Assembly: GCA_964622715.1 (NCBI GenBank)
Contig: CAZURR010000006.1
Location: 1 to 53,279, forward strand
From: Hyphomicrobium_A sp964622715
GTDB lineage: Bacteria; Pseudomonadota; Alphaproteobacteria; Rhizobiales; Hyphomicrobiaceae
Direction of reading: 5' to 3'
DNA: 53,279 bases
Shown: piece after piece, positions 7,469 to 15,489 of the stretch
Position numbering within the stretch: position 1 is the first letter of the stretch
Layout of the letters: every line of letters starts with the position of its first letter
Translations under genes and position numbers: made by a program
The notes under the pieces: generated by a model
Seen by the model: only the letters and a program-made list of their open reading frames with translations
Told to the model about the DNA's origin: nothing
Databases searched by the model: none

Positions 7469-8584
7469 CTACTTGAACAGAGAGGTGAGTGAGAACGACG
7501 AACCGGCGACGACGGGCGGGGCTTCGGCGATCTGCGGAAAGGGCTCATCCAAATAAGCGTTGACGCCCGTGACGCGCCCTTCCTTGATTAACGAAGCGAC
7601 ATAGGCCCAGCCCTTCGGCTCCAATCCGATACAGGCCTCGGACATCTCACCCTTCAAGCGCACATGGATGGCGATATTACCGCGCTTGCGGATCGCCGCG
7701 AGTTGGGGTTTCGTGAACCGGTCTTTGTTCCAGAGTTTCCTCAAGTAAATGCCGACAACGTTGCGTTTCGTTCTCGGTCCCCAGGTGATCCGCCGTTTCT
7801 TGTTTCCCCCCAAGGAATACTTGCCCGGCGGCAGGGAACCGACGCCTTTCGAAGCAAGGCAATCGGGATCGGGATTGTTTCGGCAGACGTCCCTGCCGGA
7901 GATCGCCCAAGCGATCGTTTTGCCACTGACCTTCGGATCGTCGGCCACGACAAAGAGACGGCCGGTGCTGATCGCGTAGCCGAGGCGGAAGGGGCTCACG
8001 GATGCGGGCACCTTGTGAACAACATCCTCGTAGCGATTGCAGATCTCGCCGCCCGTCAGCTTTCTCTCATAACCGTTGATCTTAACGGTCACATAGTCGA
8101 CGTTGGGCGCGCAGTCCCACTGCGGCAGCACTTTCTTGTCTTTGAGAGCGATGGCCGGCGCTGGAAATTTGGGTGCCCGCCGTTTAGGAGCAGCCTTCTT
8201 CTTCGGCTTTTTCGGGACCGCGAGTGTGGTTTCCCAGGTTGAGGGAGAGGTTTGCGGCTGGCTGCGGAGCTCCTCGCACGTTGGCGACAGTTTGGGCGGC
8301 TGGATCTGCTTGACGGCGAGCTGCCGGGCATCTGCGCCGGTGGCGCCGTGGGCGATGTAGGCTTTGATGAGCGCGTCCTGAACTTCAATCTGCTCTGGCG
8401 AGAGTTCGAAGATGCACTCCTCGTAGATCTGATCGCCGACCTTGCTGAAGATCTCGGCAAGTTTTGCCGCAGCTTCGGCCGTTCCAGCGTCGGTCTTTCT
8501 CGATGACGGCGCCTGAGGATAGGCGCAAGGCACCAGCAGGAGGCTCGTCAGTGCTGCGAGCACTGCCTGGCGGATTCCAACCAT
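7469..8584 (-). CDS. Exported L,D-transpeptidase-like (YkuD/DUF2778-like) protein
   Basis: A 371-residue product. I set the start at ATG 8584, which follows AAAGGAG and opens a signal peptide (MVGIRQAVLAALTSLLLVP...). A helical segment (30-110) and a Lys/Pro-rich basic linker (122-147) lead to a C-terminal domain (about 160-340). There LPPGKYSLGG, IAIHVRL (His307) and SEACIGL (Cys318) resemble the His...Ser-x-x-Cys-hydrophobic signature of L,D-transpeptidases and DUF2778 enzymes, which cross-link or trim peptidoglycan via a Cys thioester. The match is only at motif level, so the enzyme class is an inference. Its leader, signal peptide and ribosome site resemble those of the gene at 9480-10574. 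Confidence 0.65.
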   Translation of the reverse strand: MVGIRQAVLAALTSLLLVPCAYPQAPSSRKTDAGTAEAAAKLAEIFSKVGDQIYEECIFELSPEQIEVQDALIKAYIAHGATGADARQLAVKQIQPPKLSPTCEELRSQPQTSPSTWETTLAVPKKPKKKAAPKRRAPKFPAPAIALKDKKVLPQWDCAPNVDYVTVKINGYERKLTGGEICNRYEDVVHKVPASVSPFRLGYAISTGRLFVVADDPKVSGKTIAWAISGRDVCRNNPDPDCLASKGVGSLPPGKYSLGGNKKRRITWGPRTKRNVVGIYLRKLWNKDRFTKPQLAAIRKRGNIAIHVRLKGEMSEACIGLEPKGWAYVASLIKEGRVTGVNAYLDEPFPQIAEAPPVVAGSSFSLTSLFK

Positions 8585-8618
8585 AGGCGCTCCTTTGCTC
8601 CCGGGATGCCCTAAGCCT

Positions 8619-8665
8619 GGTTCATGACACCCGAATCCGGGATTCGTAGGGCAGCAGGAGGGCAG
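8619..8665 (-). repeat. Leader repeat, copy 2 (before the L,D-transpeptidase-like gene)
   Basis: A segment of about 47 bp nearly identical to 10610-10657. It contains a shared core (GGTTCATGACA, then CGGGATTCGTAGGGCAG) and an internal inverted repeat CGAATC-CGG-GATTCG. It lies 35-81 bp upstream of the start codon at 8584, so it probably holds promoter or 5'-leader elements. Similarity extends through the ribosome site and signal-peptide codons. Confidence 0.7.
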
Positions 8666-8707
8666 TGGGGCTAGCCACTGTTTCCCAGGGGCTGCTTGCG
8701 TGCTGCC

Positions 8708-8791
8708 GAGGCACGGAATGCGGACTGTATTGCCGATCAGAAAGCCAAGCTTGCAGCCCTTTTGAAGGGGCGTGAGGCGCTGGGCGGGTAA
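8708..8791 (+). pseudogene. Decayed duplicate of the C-terminus of the 6760-6951 coiled-coil gene
   Basis: Twenty-eight codons reading EARNADCIADQKAKLAALL-KGREALGG-stop match the end of the intact gene (EARNADRIADQEARLAALL-KEREALAK-stop) with about 6 substitutions. The N-terminal half and a start with ribosome site are absent. The fragment sits in the intergenic stretch between two minus-strand genes. It is a remnant of a local duplication. Confidence 0.75.
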
Positions 8792-8853
8792 AGGCGCAAT
8801 CCTTTTTGACGTCTCCTGCTGAAGAGCGGGATCCACGCTATTGTCCGCCCGAC

Positions 8854-8906
8854 GTTTAAACTTTTTGCTCTGCCGATTCATGCCCTCGGTTCCCTTCGAC
8901 GATCGG
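8854..8906 (-). repeat. Duplicate of the 3' end of uvrA
   Basis: A 53-bp segment matching 10987-11039 at 44 of 53 positions without gaps. On the minus strand both read RSSKGT-x-G-x-NR-xx-KK-x-KR. In this copy an ATG with a GAGGG-like site precedes NRQSKKFKRR, so a tiny peptide is conceivable. In the other copy the frame is the C-terminal tail of UvrA. The rest of 8585-8954 holds the leader repeat and the coiled-coil remnant. No intact gene is seen there. Confidence 0.7.
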
Positions 8907-8954
8907 TACGCGGTGTGCAAGCTGCTCAGTGACGCGGGGACGTTTCCGATCTGC

Positions 8955-9449
8955 CTACTTAGCAATTCGCACCTCGAATGTGCGCGTCGCCGTCTCGCCG
9001 CTCGCCAGCCGGGCCGAGATCGAAAAACGGTCCGTACCTTCCTTTCCTGCCTGCGCCGTATAGTAGATGCCCGTGCCTTGCGCCTTCTCGCCGATGCAGG
9101 TGCCCTTCGCCGAATGCTGGAAGGTCGTCTCCTGGCCCGGCACGAAGGAGACATCGCCCTTTGACGGTGGCTCGGTGATCGTGATCTTCGGTGCTGCGAC
9201 CGGCTCACAATTGTCCCCAACACCGGCAAAGATGAAAACCCGCGCGCGCCGGCCGGGAACGACCGGCGTCGAGCGCACCGCCGCATCGGCGGTGGGGGCA
9301 TCCCCGGGCAGCGGCGCGCTGCCGCCTTGCGACCCGTCGGTCGAGCAGCCCGCCAGGCCGACAAGGGCCAACGCAAGGACAGTGGCGCGGACGGGACGTG
9401 CGCGGGGTGGGACGGTCCGCGTCCTAAGCGTTGGCCGGTTAAGGCTCAT
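8955..9449 (-). CDS. Putative lipoprotein of unknown function
   Basis: A 164-residue protein with an Arg-rich N-region, a hydrophobic core and a clear lipobox (ATVLALALVGLAGC, Cys35). A flexible Ser/Gly/Pro/Ala spacer (36-65) precedes a compact beta-rich domain (about 66-164) with two cysteines (NCEPV, GTCIGEKA) likely forming a disulfide. The end (RLASGETATRTFEVRIAK) looks like an Ig-like or beta-sandwich fold. An AGGA site precedes the ATG. It follows the lysozyme-like gene at 9480-10574 by 30 nt, so the two are probably co-transcribed. An envelope location is expected, and the role is unknown. Confidence 0.75.
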   Translation of the reverse strand: MSLNRPTLRTRTVPPRARPVRATVLALALVGLAGCSTDGSQGGSAPLPGDAPTADAAVRSTPVVPGRRARVFIFAGVGDNCEPVAAPKITITEPPSKGDVSFVPGQETTFQHSAKGTCIGEKAQGTGIYYTAQAGKEGTDRFSISARLASGETATRTFEVRIAK

Positions 9450-9479
9450 GAGGTCCTGTCGATCGCTAGGAAGCAGGGA

Positions 9480-10574
9480 TCAGTTAGCGGCGCGGAGCTT
9501 TTCCTGCGCTTTGATCTCGTCGAACTTGGCTTGCGCGCGCGCGAATATGCGGTTGTAAAGCCACATGGCATCGAGGATCTCGCGGAAGGTCGCGGACTTC
9601 TTCGCCCGGTCGGCCTTGCCGAAGGTGAAGATGGAGTTGTTGCGCAAATAGCCCATGATCCGCGGGCTCGAGATGCGATAGGCCTCGAAGTCGCCCGACC
9701 TGAGCGCCTCGCGTGTCGGCGTGGGGATGAGCTGGATAAGCTGGAAAAACTTCATCTGATCGATCTCGTCGGGGAGCATCTTCATGATCGCCGGAAGCTG
9801 CGCAAAGAGATTTGCGTGCGCGTTCATCAGGCCGTTGCGCACCCCGATCCAGTGATTGTAGCGCTGGTCGATGCGCTTGGCGCGCGCCTCCTCTTTGGCG
9901 TCGCGCGCGGCGAGTGCGGGATCAAGCTTCGCGACTTTCGGCTTGATCTTCGCCCACTTTCTGCGGCCGTTACGATTTTCTGAGCTACCCGTTTGCAGGC
10001 TACCCTTGTACTTCTTGGAACGCGTATTGCCGATGTTTTGTTCGCCGCCCGTCTCGGCGAAGAAGATGCCGATGCTGATGCGGCCCGCCGCTTGCGCCGT
10101 CTCAGCATCGAGACCCTTGGCGCGCGCGATGACCGTGCCGATGTCGAAGACGTCCTTGAAGGGGGTCTTTGAGGCTTGCGCGAAGGCGGGTGGTTTCTCC
10201 AGGCTGCTGAAGAGCGAACCGTACTGCTCGATCAACGGCTCAATGTCGGCATCGAAGTAGGCTGGTGGAATGCCGAACTTGTTGGGCCGGCCGATGCGTG
10301 ACGGCAGCGCGTCAGTGAGGTCCTTGTACGTGCTCATCACCTTGATGCGGGCGCGGTAGACGGCTTGGCCCGGCCGGCTCGGCAGCTTTTGCTTGGCGGC
10401 GATCTGCGCGCGCCGCTTAGCGAGGATCGCCTTGAATTCGGCAAGCGCCTTGTCGTACGCGGCGGGCGCTTGAGCCTGCTCGCGTGAGCGCGCGGCTTGC
10501 ACTTCGGCGTGTGCCGGCGCCAGAAACAAACCGCTCGTCAAGGCGGCGACAACGATTCTGCGAAGTCCAACCAT
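9480..10574 (-). CDS. Exported lysozyme/lytic-transglycosylase-like protein (tentative)
   Basis: A 364-residue product. The start is ATG 10574, with GGAG 7 nt upstream and a signal peptide (MVGLRRIVVAALTSGLF...AHAE). Residues about 35-130 are helical. A segment IGIFFAETGGEQNIGN (168-183, Glu174) followed by KYKGSLQTG (188-196) recalls the catalytic Glu and following Gln/Gly region of lysozyme-fold transglycosylases. The C-terminal half is helical and basic. The assignment is from motif resemblance only. The gene shares leader and signal-peptide sequence with 7469-8584, which also looks like a cell-wall enzyme, and is followed by a lipoprotein gene. Periplasmic action on peptidoglycan is plausible. 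Confidence 0.5.
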   Translation of the reverse strand: MVGLRRIVVAALTSGLFLAPAHAEVQAARSREQAQAPAAYDKALAEFKAILAKRRAQIAAKQKLPSRPGQAVYRARIKVMSTYKDLTDALPSRIGRPNKFGIPPAYFDADIEPLIEQYGSLFSSLEKPPAFAQASKTPFKDVFDIGTVIARAKGLDAETAQAAGRISIGIFFAETGGEQNIGNTRSKKYKGSLQTGSSENRNGRRKWAKIKPKVAKLDPALAARDAKEEARAKRIDQRYNHWIGVRNGLMNAHANLFAQLPAIMKMLPDEIDQMKFFQLIQLIPTPTREALRSGDFEAYRISSPRIMGYLRNNSIFTFGKADRAKKSATFREILDAMWLYNRIFARAQAKFDEIKAQEKLRAAN

Positions 10575-10609
10575 CGGTGCTCCTTTTTGGACGGGACGCG
10601 CCACTGTTG

Positions 10610-10657
10610 GGTTCATGACAGCCGAATTCGGGATTCGTAGGGCAGGGGGAGGGCAGG
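10610..10657 (-). repeat. Leader repeat, copy 1 (before the lysozyme-like gene)
   Basis: Partner of 8619-8665. It has the same core (GGTTCATGACA, CGGGATTCGTAGGGCAG, GGAGGGCAG) at the same distance from the start codon at 10574. The internal palindrome is slightly degenerate here (CGAATT-CGG-GATTCG). Confidence 0.7.
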
Positions 10658-10749
10658 CTCACTCCGCCACGACGCGCCCGAGAGCAAGAGCTGCTGCGCG
10701 CATCGTACGCACCTCCGCACGATCCAAAAGCTCGCGGTGCCGCATCGCT

Positions 10750-10878
10750 TTAGCGGGTCCTGGCAGCGTTGGCGTTGCGCTCGCGTTTCGCTACTTTTGC
10801 GGCGCGCTTCTTGGTGTTCTCCGCTTTGCGCTGCTTGGCTTGGATTCTTTTGCGGCGCAGATCCGTCATCTTGGGCAT
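10750..10878 (-). CDS. 42-residue, highly basic small protein
   Basis: ATG 10878 with a GGAGA site 9 nt upstream opens a 42-codon frame ending at TAA 10750. The product begins MPKMTDLRRKRIQAK and is extremely rich in Lys, Arg, Ala and Asn, with one predicted long helix and no hydrophobic segment. Such small basic proteins often bind nucleic acid or ribosomes, but I recognise no family. It lies just downstream of uvrA on the same strand, after a gap of about 90 nt. Confidence 0.6.
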   Translation of the reverse strand: MPKMTDLRRKRIQAKQRKAENTKKRAAKVAKRERNANAARTR

Positions 10879-10969
10879 GGGTGTTTCTCCGTTGGGCGCC
10901 TGTGAAACCAATCGCCTGAATACTAGAAATGGCGCGCTGTACGCAAGCGCCGAGCAAGAAGGGGCTGGC

Positions 10970-13900
10970 TCACTCCGCCGCTTGCCGCTTGATCTTTTTG
11001 TTGTGCCGATTAACGCCCGCGGTTCCCTTGGACGATCGGATAGCTATGCGCCCATCGCGGCTAGCCGACGCCTTAGCCCTTCTCCCCAGCAGCGCTTTCA
11101 AATATTGCCCCGTGTAGCTTTCCTTGACCTTGGCGACATCTTCCGGTGTGCCCGCCGCTACGATGCGCCCGCCGCCGTCGCCGCCTTCAGGGCCGAGGTC
11201 GATAATCCAGTCGGCGGTTTTGATGACCTCCAGATTGTGCTCGATGACAACGACGGTGTTGCCGGCGTCGGCCAGCTCGTGCAGAACGTCGAGCAGCTTG
11301 GCGACGTCGTGGAAGTGCAGGCCCGTCGTCGGCTCATCGAGAATGTAGAGCGTGCGTCCCGTGGCGCGGCGCGATAACTCCTTCGATAGCTTGATGCGCT
11401 GGGCCTCACCGCCCGACAGCGTGGTGGCCTGCTGGCCGATGTGAATGTAGCCAAGCCCCACGCGCGCCAGCGTCTCCAGCTTGTCGCGGATCGCCGGCAC
11501 CGCCTTGAAGAAGGCGGCACCTTCCTCAACCGTCATGTCGAGGATGTCGGCAATCGACTTGTCCTTGAATTTGACGTCCAGCGTCTCGCGGTTGTAGCGC
11601 TTGCCGTTACATTCGTCGCAGGTCACGTAAACGTCGGGCAGGAAGTGCATCTCAATACGAATGACTCCGTCGCCCTGGCAGGCCTCGCAGCGACCGCCCT
11701 TGACGTTGAAAGAAAAGCGCCCCGGCGCATAGCCGCGCGCCTTCGCCTCCGGCAACCCAGCAAACCATTCGCGTATGGGCGTGAAGGCGCCGGTATACGT
11801 CGCCGGGTTGGAGCGTGGTGTGCGCCCAATCGGCGACTGGTCGATGTCGATCACCTTGTCGAGGCGATCGAGCCCTTCAATGCGGTCATGCTCGCCTGGG
11901 TGCAGGCGGGCGTTGTTGAGCTTGCGCGCAACGGCCGCGTAGATCGTGTCGACGAGGAGCGTCGACTTGCCGCCGCCCGACACGCCGGTGACGCAGGTGA
12001 AGAGGCCAAGCGGAATTTCCGCCTTAACGTTCTTCAGGTTGTTCTCGCGCGCACCGATCACTTTGAGCGACTTGCCTTTACGTGGTGCGCGGCGCTGTTT
12101 TGGCAGCGGGATGGCGCGCACGCCTGAGAGGTACTGGCCGGTGAGGCTTTCGGGCGTGGCCATGATCTCTTCGGGCTTGCCTTGCGCCACGATCGACCCG
12201 CCGTGGATGCCGGCACCAGGTCCAATGTCAACGACGTGATCGGCGGAGAGGATTGCATCTTCGTCATGCTCGACGACGATGACCGTGTTGCCGATGTCGC
12301 GCAGGTGCCTGAGCGTGCCGAGTAGCCGTGCGTTGTCGCGCTGATGCAAACCGATGGAGGGCTCATCAAGCACGTAGAGCACGCCGGTGAGGCCGGAGCC
12401 AATCTGGGAGGCCAACCTGATGCGCTGGCTCTCGCCGCCCGACAGCGTGCCCGACGAGCGCGACAGCGTCAGGTACTCCAAGCCCACATCGTTGAGGAAC
12501 AACAGGCGCTCGCGGATTTCCTTGAGAATGCGCGTGGCGATCGCGGCCTGCTTCTTGGAAAACGTCTTGGGCAGCTCGGCAAACCACTTATTCGCCGCCT
12601 TGATGGAGAGATCGCCGACCTCGCCGATGTGTTTGCCCCCAACCTTTACCGCCAGCGCCTGGGGCTTGAGGCGGTGGCCGTCGCACGCTTCGCACGCATG
12701 CGAGCCCTGGTAGCGCGACAGCTCCTCGCGCACCCAATCGGAGTCAGTCTCGCGCCAGCGCCGCTCGATGTTGCCGATCACGCCCTCGAACGGCTTGTGG
12801 GTCTTGTAGTTACGTGTGCCGTCCCAGTAGGTGAACGTAATCTCTTGATCGTCCGATCCGTAGAGAATGGCGAGCTGCACGTACTTGGGTAGACGCTCCC
12901 AGGGCGTGGACATCGACACCTTATAGTACTTGGCGAGGCTTTCCAGCGTCTGCTCGTAATAGGGCGAGGAGGCGCCGGTGCGCGCCCAAGGGTAGATCGC
13001 CCCTTCCGACAGGCTGAACGAGGCATTGGGCACGACAAGGTCGGGCTCGAACTGCAACTCGGTTCCCAAACCGTCGCAGGTCGGACAAGCACCGGCCGGC
13101 GCGTTGAACGAGAACAGCCGCGGCTCGATCTCGTCGATGGTGAAGCCAGAGACCGGACAAGCAAAGCGCGCGGAAAACACAATGCGCTCGTGCGTCTCGT
13201 TTTTGGATTTGTTGGCGCCTTTCGCTTGGGCCTTGGGCAGCGGTTTGTCGGCGAGTTCGGCAACAGCAATCCCATCTGAGAGCCCGAGGGCGGTCTCAAA
13301 ACTATCCGCTAGACGCGTGGCGATGTCCTCGCGCACGACGAGACGATCCACCACCACGTCGATGTCGTGCTTGTACTTCTTGTCGAGCTTGGGCGCGTCC
13401 GCGATCTCGGTGAATGCGCCGTCGATCTTGACGCGCTGGAATCCCTTCTTCTGGAACCCGGCAAGTTCCTTCCTGAACTCGCCCTTGCGCCCGCGCGCGA
13501 TGGGGGCGAGAAGATAGAGCCGTGTGCCTTGGGGCAGCTCCATCACACGGTCGACCATTTGGCTGACCGTCTGGCTCTCAATGGGCAGCCCTGTTGCTGG
13601 TGAATAGGGCACGCCGACGCGCGCAAACAGCAGGCGCAGGTAGTCGTAGATTTCGGTGACGGTACCGACGGTGGAGCGTGGGTTCTTGGACGTCGTCTTC
13701 TGCTCGATCGAGATGGCTGGTGACAGGCCGTCGATATGGTCGACGTCGGGTTTTTGCATCATCTCCAGGAATTGGCGCGCGTAGGCCGACAGGCTTTCCA
13801 CATAACGGCGCTGGCCTTCGGCGTAGATGGTATCGAAGGCGAGCGACGACTTGCCCGAGCCGGACAGGCCCGTGAACACCACGAGGGCGTCGCGCGGGAT

Positions 13901-14002
13901 CTCCAGATCGACGTTTTTCAGGTTGTGCTCGCGCGCACCCCGGACGTGTATGGTTTTGGACAACGCGGCGGCGGCCTGGGGCTGGCGTCTGGGTTTTTGC
14001 AT
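10970..14002 (-). CDS. uvrA: UvrABC excinuclease subunit A
   Basis: A 1010-residue ABC-type ATPase of nucleotide excision repair. The UvrA dimer scans DNA and loads UvrB at lesions. First Walker A is GLSGSGKSS (45-53) and the second is GVSGGGKST. Both signature motifs (LSGGESQRIRLA, LSGGEAQRIKLS) and both Walker B regions (YVLDEPSIGL, YILDEPTTGL) are present. The C-terminal zinc finger is intact (GGRCEACQGDG ... TCDECNGKRYN). In the first zinc module the leading pair reads CPVSG instead of CxxC, while the following pair CPTC is kept. It is about 70 residues longer than E. coli UvrA, partly through a basic C-terminal tail whose coding DNA recurs at 8854-8906. No convincing LexA box is seen upstream. 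Confidence 0.97.
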   Translation of the reverse strand: MQKPRRQPQAAAALSKTIHVRGAREHNLKNVDLEIPRDALVVFTGLSGSGKSSLAFDTIYAEGQRRYVESLSAYARQFLEMMQKPDVDHIDGLSPAISIEQKTTSKNPRSTVGTVTEIYDYLRLLFARVGVPYSPATGLPIESQTVSQMVDRVMELPQGTRLYLLAPIARGRKGEFRKELAGFQKKGFQRVKIDGAFTEIADAPKLDKKYKHDIDVVVDRLVVREDIATRLADSFETALGLSDGIAVAELADKPLPKAQAKGANKSKNETHERIVFSARFACPVSGFTIDEIEPRLFSFNAPAGACPTCDGLGTELQFEPDLVVPNASFSLSEGAIYPWARTGASSPYYEQTLESLAKYYKVSMSTPWERLPKYVQLAILYGSDDQEITFTYWDGTRNYKTHKPFEGVIGNIERRWRETDSDWVREELSRYQGSHACEACDGHRLKPQALAVKVGGKHIGEVGDLSIKAANKWFAELPKTFSKKQAAIATRILKEIRERLLFLNDVGLEYLTLSRSSGTLSGGESQRIRLASQIGSGLTGVLYVLDEPSIGLHQRDNARLLGTLRHLRDIGNTVIVVEHDEDAILSADHVVDIGPGAGIHGGSIVAQGKPEEIMATPESLTGQYLSGVRAIPLPKQRRAPRKGKSLKVIGARENNLKNVKAEIPLGLFTCVTGVSGGGKSTLLVDTIYAAVARKLNNARLHPGEHDRIEGLDRLDKVIDIDQSPIGRTPRSNPATYTGAFTPIREWFAGLPEAKARGYAPGRFSFNVKGGRCEACQGDGVIRIEMHFLPDVYVTCDECNGKRYNRETLDVKFKDKSIADILDMTVEEGAAFFKAVPAIRDKLETLARVGLGYIHIGQQATTLSGGEAQRIKLSKELSRRATGRTLYILDEPTTGLHFHDVAKLLDVLHELADAGNTVVVIEHNLEVIKTADWIIDLGPEGGDGGGRIVAAGTPEDVAKVKESYTGQYLKALLGRRAKASASRDGRIAIRSSKGTAGVNRHNKKIKRQAAE

Positions 14003-14177
14003 GACGTGTTAGGTAGCGAAGGTCGGGCCGGGCGGCAATGCAACACGAGCGCGCGTTAACAGGCTCGACCAAATAATGCTGAAGTGGCGAGCAAAGGCGG
14101 GCTTTCTGGGCACTGAAATGAGCCATGCGAGAAGGACAGCGAACCGTAATCGACGCCGTGCGCCTGTCTGGCCAGTG

Positions 14178-14902
14178 CTAGGTGGCCGTTGTCTTGCCCC
14201 CTGCGAGCTCGGGATAGTACTGGCGCAGCATGCGATCTCGATAGGCGACGAGGTTTGACCGCTGCTCGATTGCCGATCGTATTGGCGTCTCGAAGGAGCG
14301 ACAGAGAATGGCCTGCACGAAGGCAAATACAGTGGCATCGGCCCCGCAGATGCGCTCGCCCATCAGGTACGCTTTGTCTCCGAGAAAGTCGGCGAGAGAC
14401 GCGATGGCGCGTTCTGCCAGTTGGGTCACTTCTTTTTCGGAGTGCCGGCCGAGGCCATGGCCCCAGAGGTTGCTACGTATCTGACGTCTGACCATCGTCA
14501 CCACCAGCGGGCGCAGAGGCGCTGGGACAGCGTCAAAGAATTTTCGCGGGCCTGCATCGAACCTGGCGTCGTCGAGCCAACGCTCGTAAATGATAACCCA
14601 GTACAGGTGGTCCTCGCACATTTTTTCAAAGGCCCACGCCACACCGCGTTTGGCCAGTGAGAGGCCCTCATCGAATTTGATATGGTGTTTCTCCTGCAGG
14701 TGGATGCGAATGAAGGTGGAATCGCAAACAATGGTGCCGTCATCTTCGATGTAGGGGAGCTTGCCCTTTGGCGCTTTCTTGAAGCCGGTCGTATCCGTCC
14801 GATAGGGCAGCCCCGCCATTTTAAGAGAACTTCTGCTTTTATGACGAAGGGGCTCGGGTCCGGCGGAGCGAAATTGGGGCCAAAGGTATAGAGAGTGATC
14901 AT
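14178..14902 (-). pseudogene. Glutathione S-transferase (FAXC/metaxin-like), frameshifted
   Basis: The natural start is ATG 14902 (AGGTGG upstream), giving MITLYTFGPNFAPPDPS and FVIKAEVLLK. After the A4 run (T4 on the plus strand, 14819-14822) the frame must shift by one to continue as MAGLPYRTDTTGFKKAPKGKLPYIEDDG and the rest of the protein. One extra A would restore a protein of about 241 residues: an N-terminal thioredoxin fold with PKGKLPYIEDDGTI...DS (failed-axon-connections-like GST) and an all-helical C-terminal domain (e.g. GDKAYLMGERICGADATVFAF). The lesion is in a homopolymer, so a sequencing error is as likely as a true mutation. The downstream part remains open and well conserved in character. 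The family conjugates or binds glutathione; the substrate is unknown. Confidence 0.8.
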
Positions 14903-14922
14903 CAAACCACCTGTTAGATGCG

Positions 14923-14956
14923 GTGCAACACAAGCATACTGACATGCTGTGCGCAC
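14923..14956. promoter_or_regulatory. Imperfect inverted repeat in the divergent GST / 15058 intergenic region
   Basis: GTGCAACACAAGCAT (14923-14937) and ATGCTGTGCGCAC (14944-14956) form a long imperfect palindrome around ACTGAC. It lies about 20 bp upstream of the GST start and 100 bp before the membrane-anchored gene. A divergent-promoter operator is possible, but this is inference from symmetry only. Confidence 0.3.
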
Positions 14957-15057
14957 TCGTTACAAACCATGTACGGAGCAATTGGGCTGGATCAACAATT
15001 CAACAGCAATGAATTTCCGGCTACGATTGCGCGAACCGACAGCGGGGTGTGCTCGTC

Positions 15058-15489
15058 ATGACAGTCCTCAAGTGGGTGCTCATTGTATTCGGCCTGTTGT
15101 TGCTCGTGATCATCGCTGTCGCCGCTGGCGGGTTTTATTGGGTCAGCACGGTTGAAAGCGTGAAAGTGACGGCGGCCGACCTTGAAGTTGGCGGGTCATA
15201 TGAGGCCGACGAACGCCAGGCACTCCTAACGTCGTGTCGGAAAACTGCAGAGTCACAAAGCTCCGCTAAGGAGGCGTGCGCGTGCATAGCAGACAAGGCT
15301 GGAACCGAGCTTTCCCGCTTTGAGCGGTTGATGTTCGTAGCGGGACTTGAGGTCAGTCCCACGAAGATCGTTGCGCTAACGAAGGGCCTCATTGACAGCG
15401 GCATTCCAGAGCCGAAAGTCAATGAGATGGAGGCCAACTCCAAACAGCGCATCGAAGGCCTGATGGAAAGCTGCGGTCTTGAGAAATGA
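15058..15489 (+). CDS. Membrane-anchored protein of unknown function
   Basis: A 143-residue product. I choose ATG 15058 over GTG 15049 because GGGGTG lies at proper distance. One N-terminal membrane segment (residues 4-26, LKWVLIVFGLLLLVIIAVAAGGF) is followed by a periplasmic domain of about 115 residues with four cysteines (CRKTAESQSSAKEACAC and a C-terminal SCGLEK). The helix-rich domain with a CAC motif resembles small envelope proteins in Rhizobiales, but I cannot name it. Its stop overlaps the start of the FAD monooxygenase by 4 nt (ATGA), indicating an operon. Confidence 0.75.
   Translation: MTVLKWVLIVFGLLLLVIIAVAAGGFYWVSTVESVKVTAADLEVGGSYEADERQALLTSCRKTAESQSSAKEACACIADKAGTELSRFERLMFVAGLEVSPTKIVALTKGLIDSGIPEPKVNEMEANSKQRIEGLMESCGLEK

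Noticed and set aside
7469..9376. A single 635-codon minus-strand gene
   Set aside because: The N-terminal 264 codons overlap the lipoprotein gene and two repeats and are not protein-like. The real start is 8584, with signal peptide and ribosome site.
14140..14154. Possible LexA box upstream of uvrA (GAAC-N7-GACG)
   Set aside because: The second half site has two mismatches and it lies 140 bp upstream of the start, inside the region next to the GST stop.
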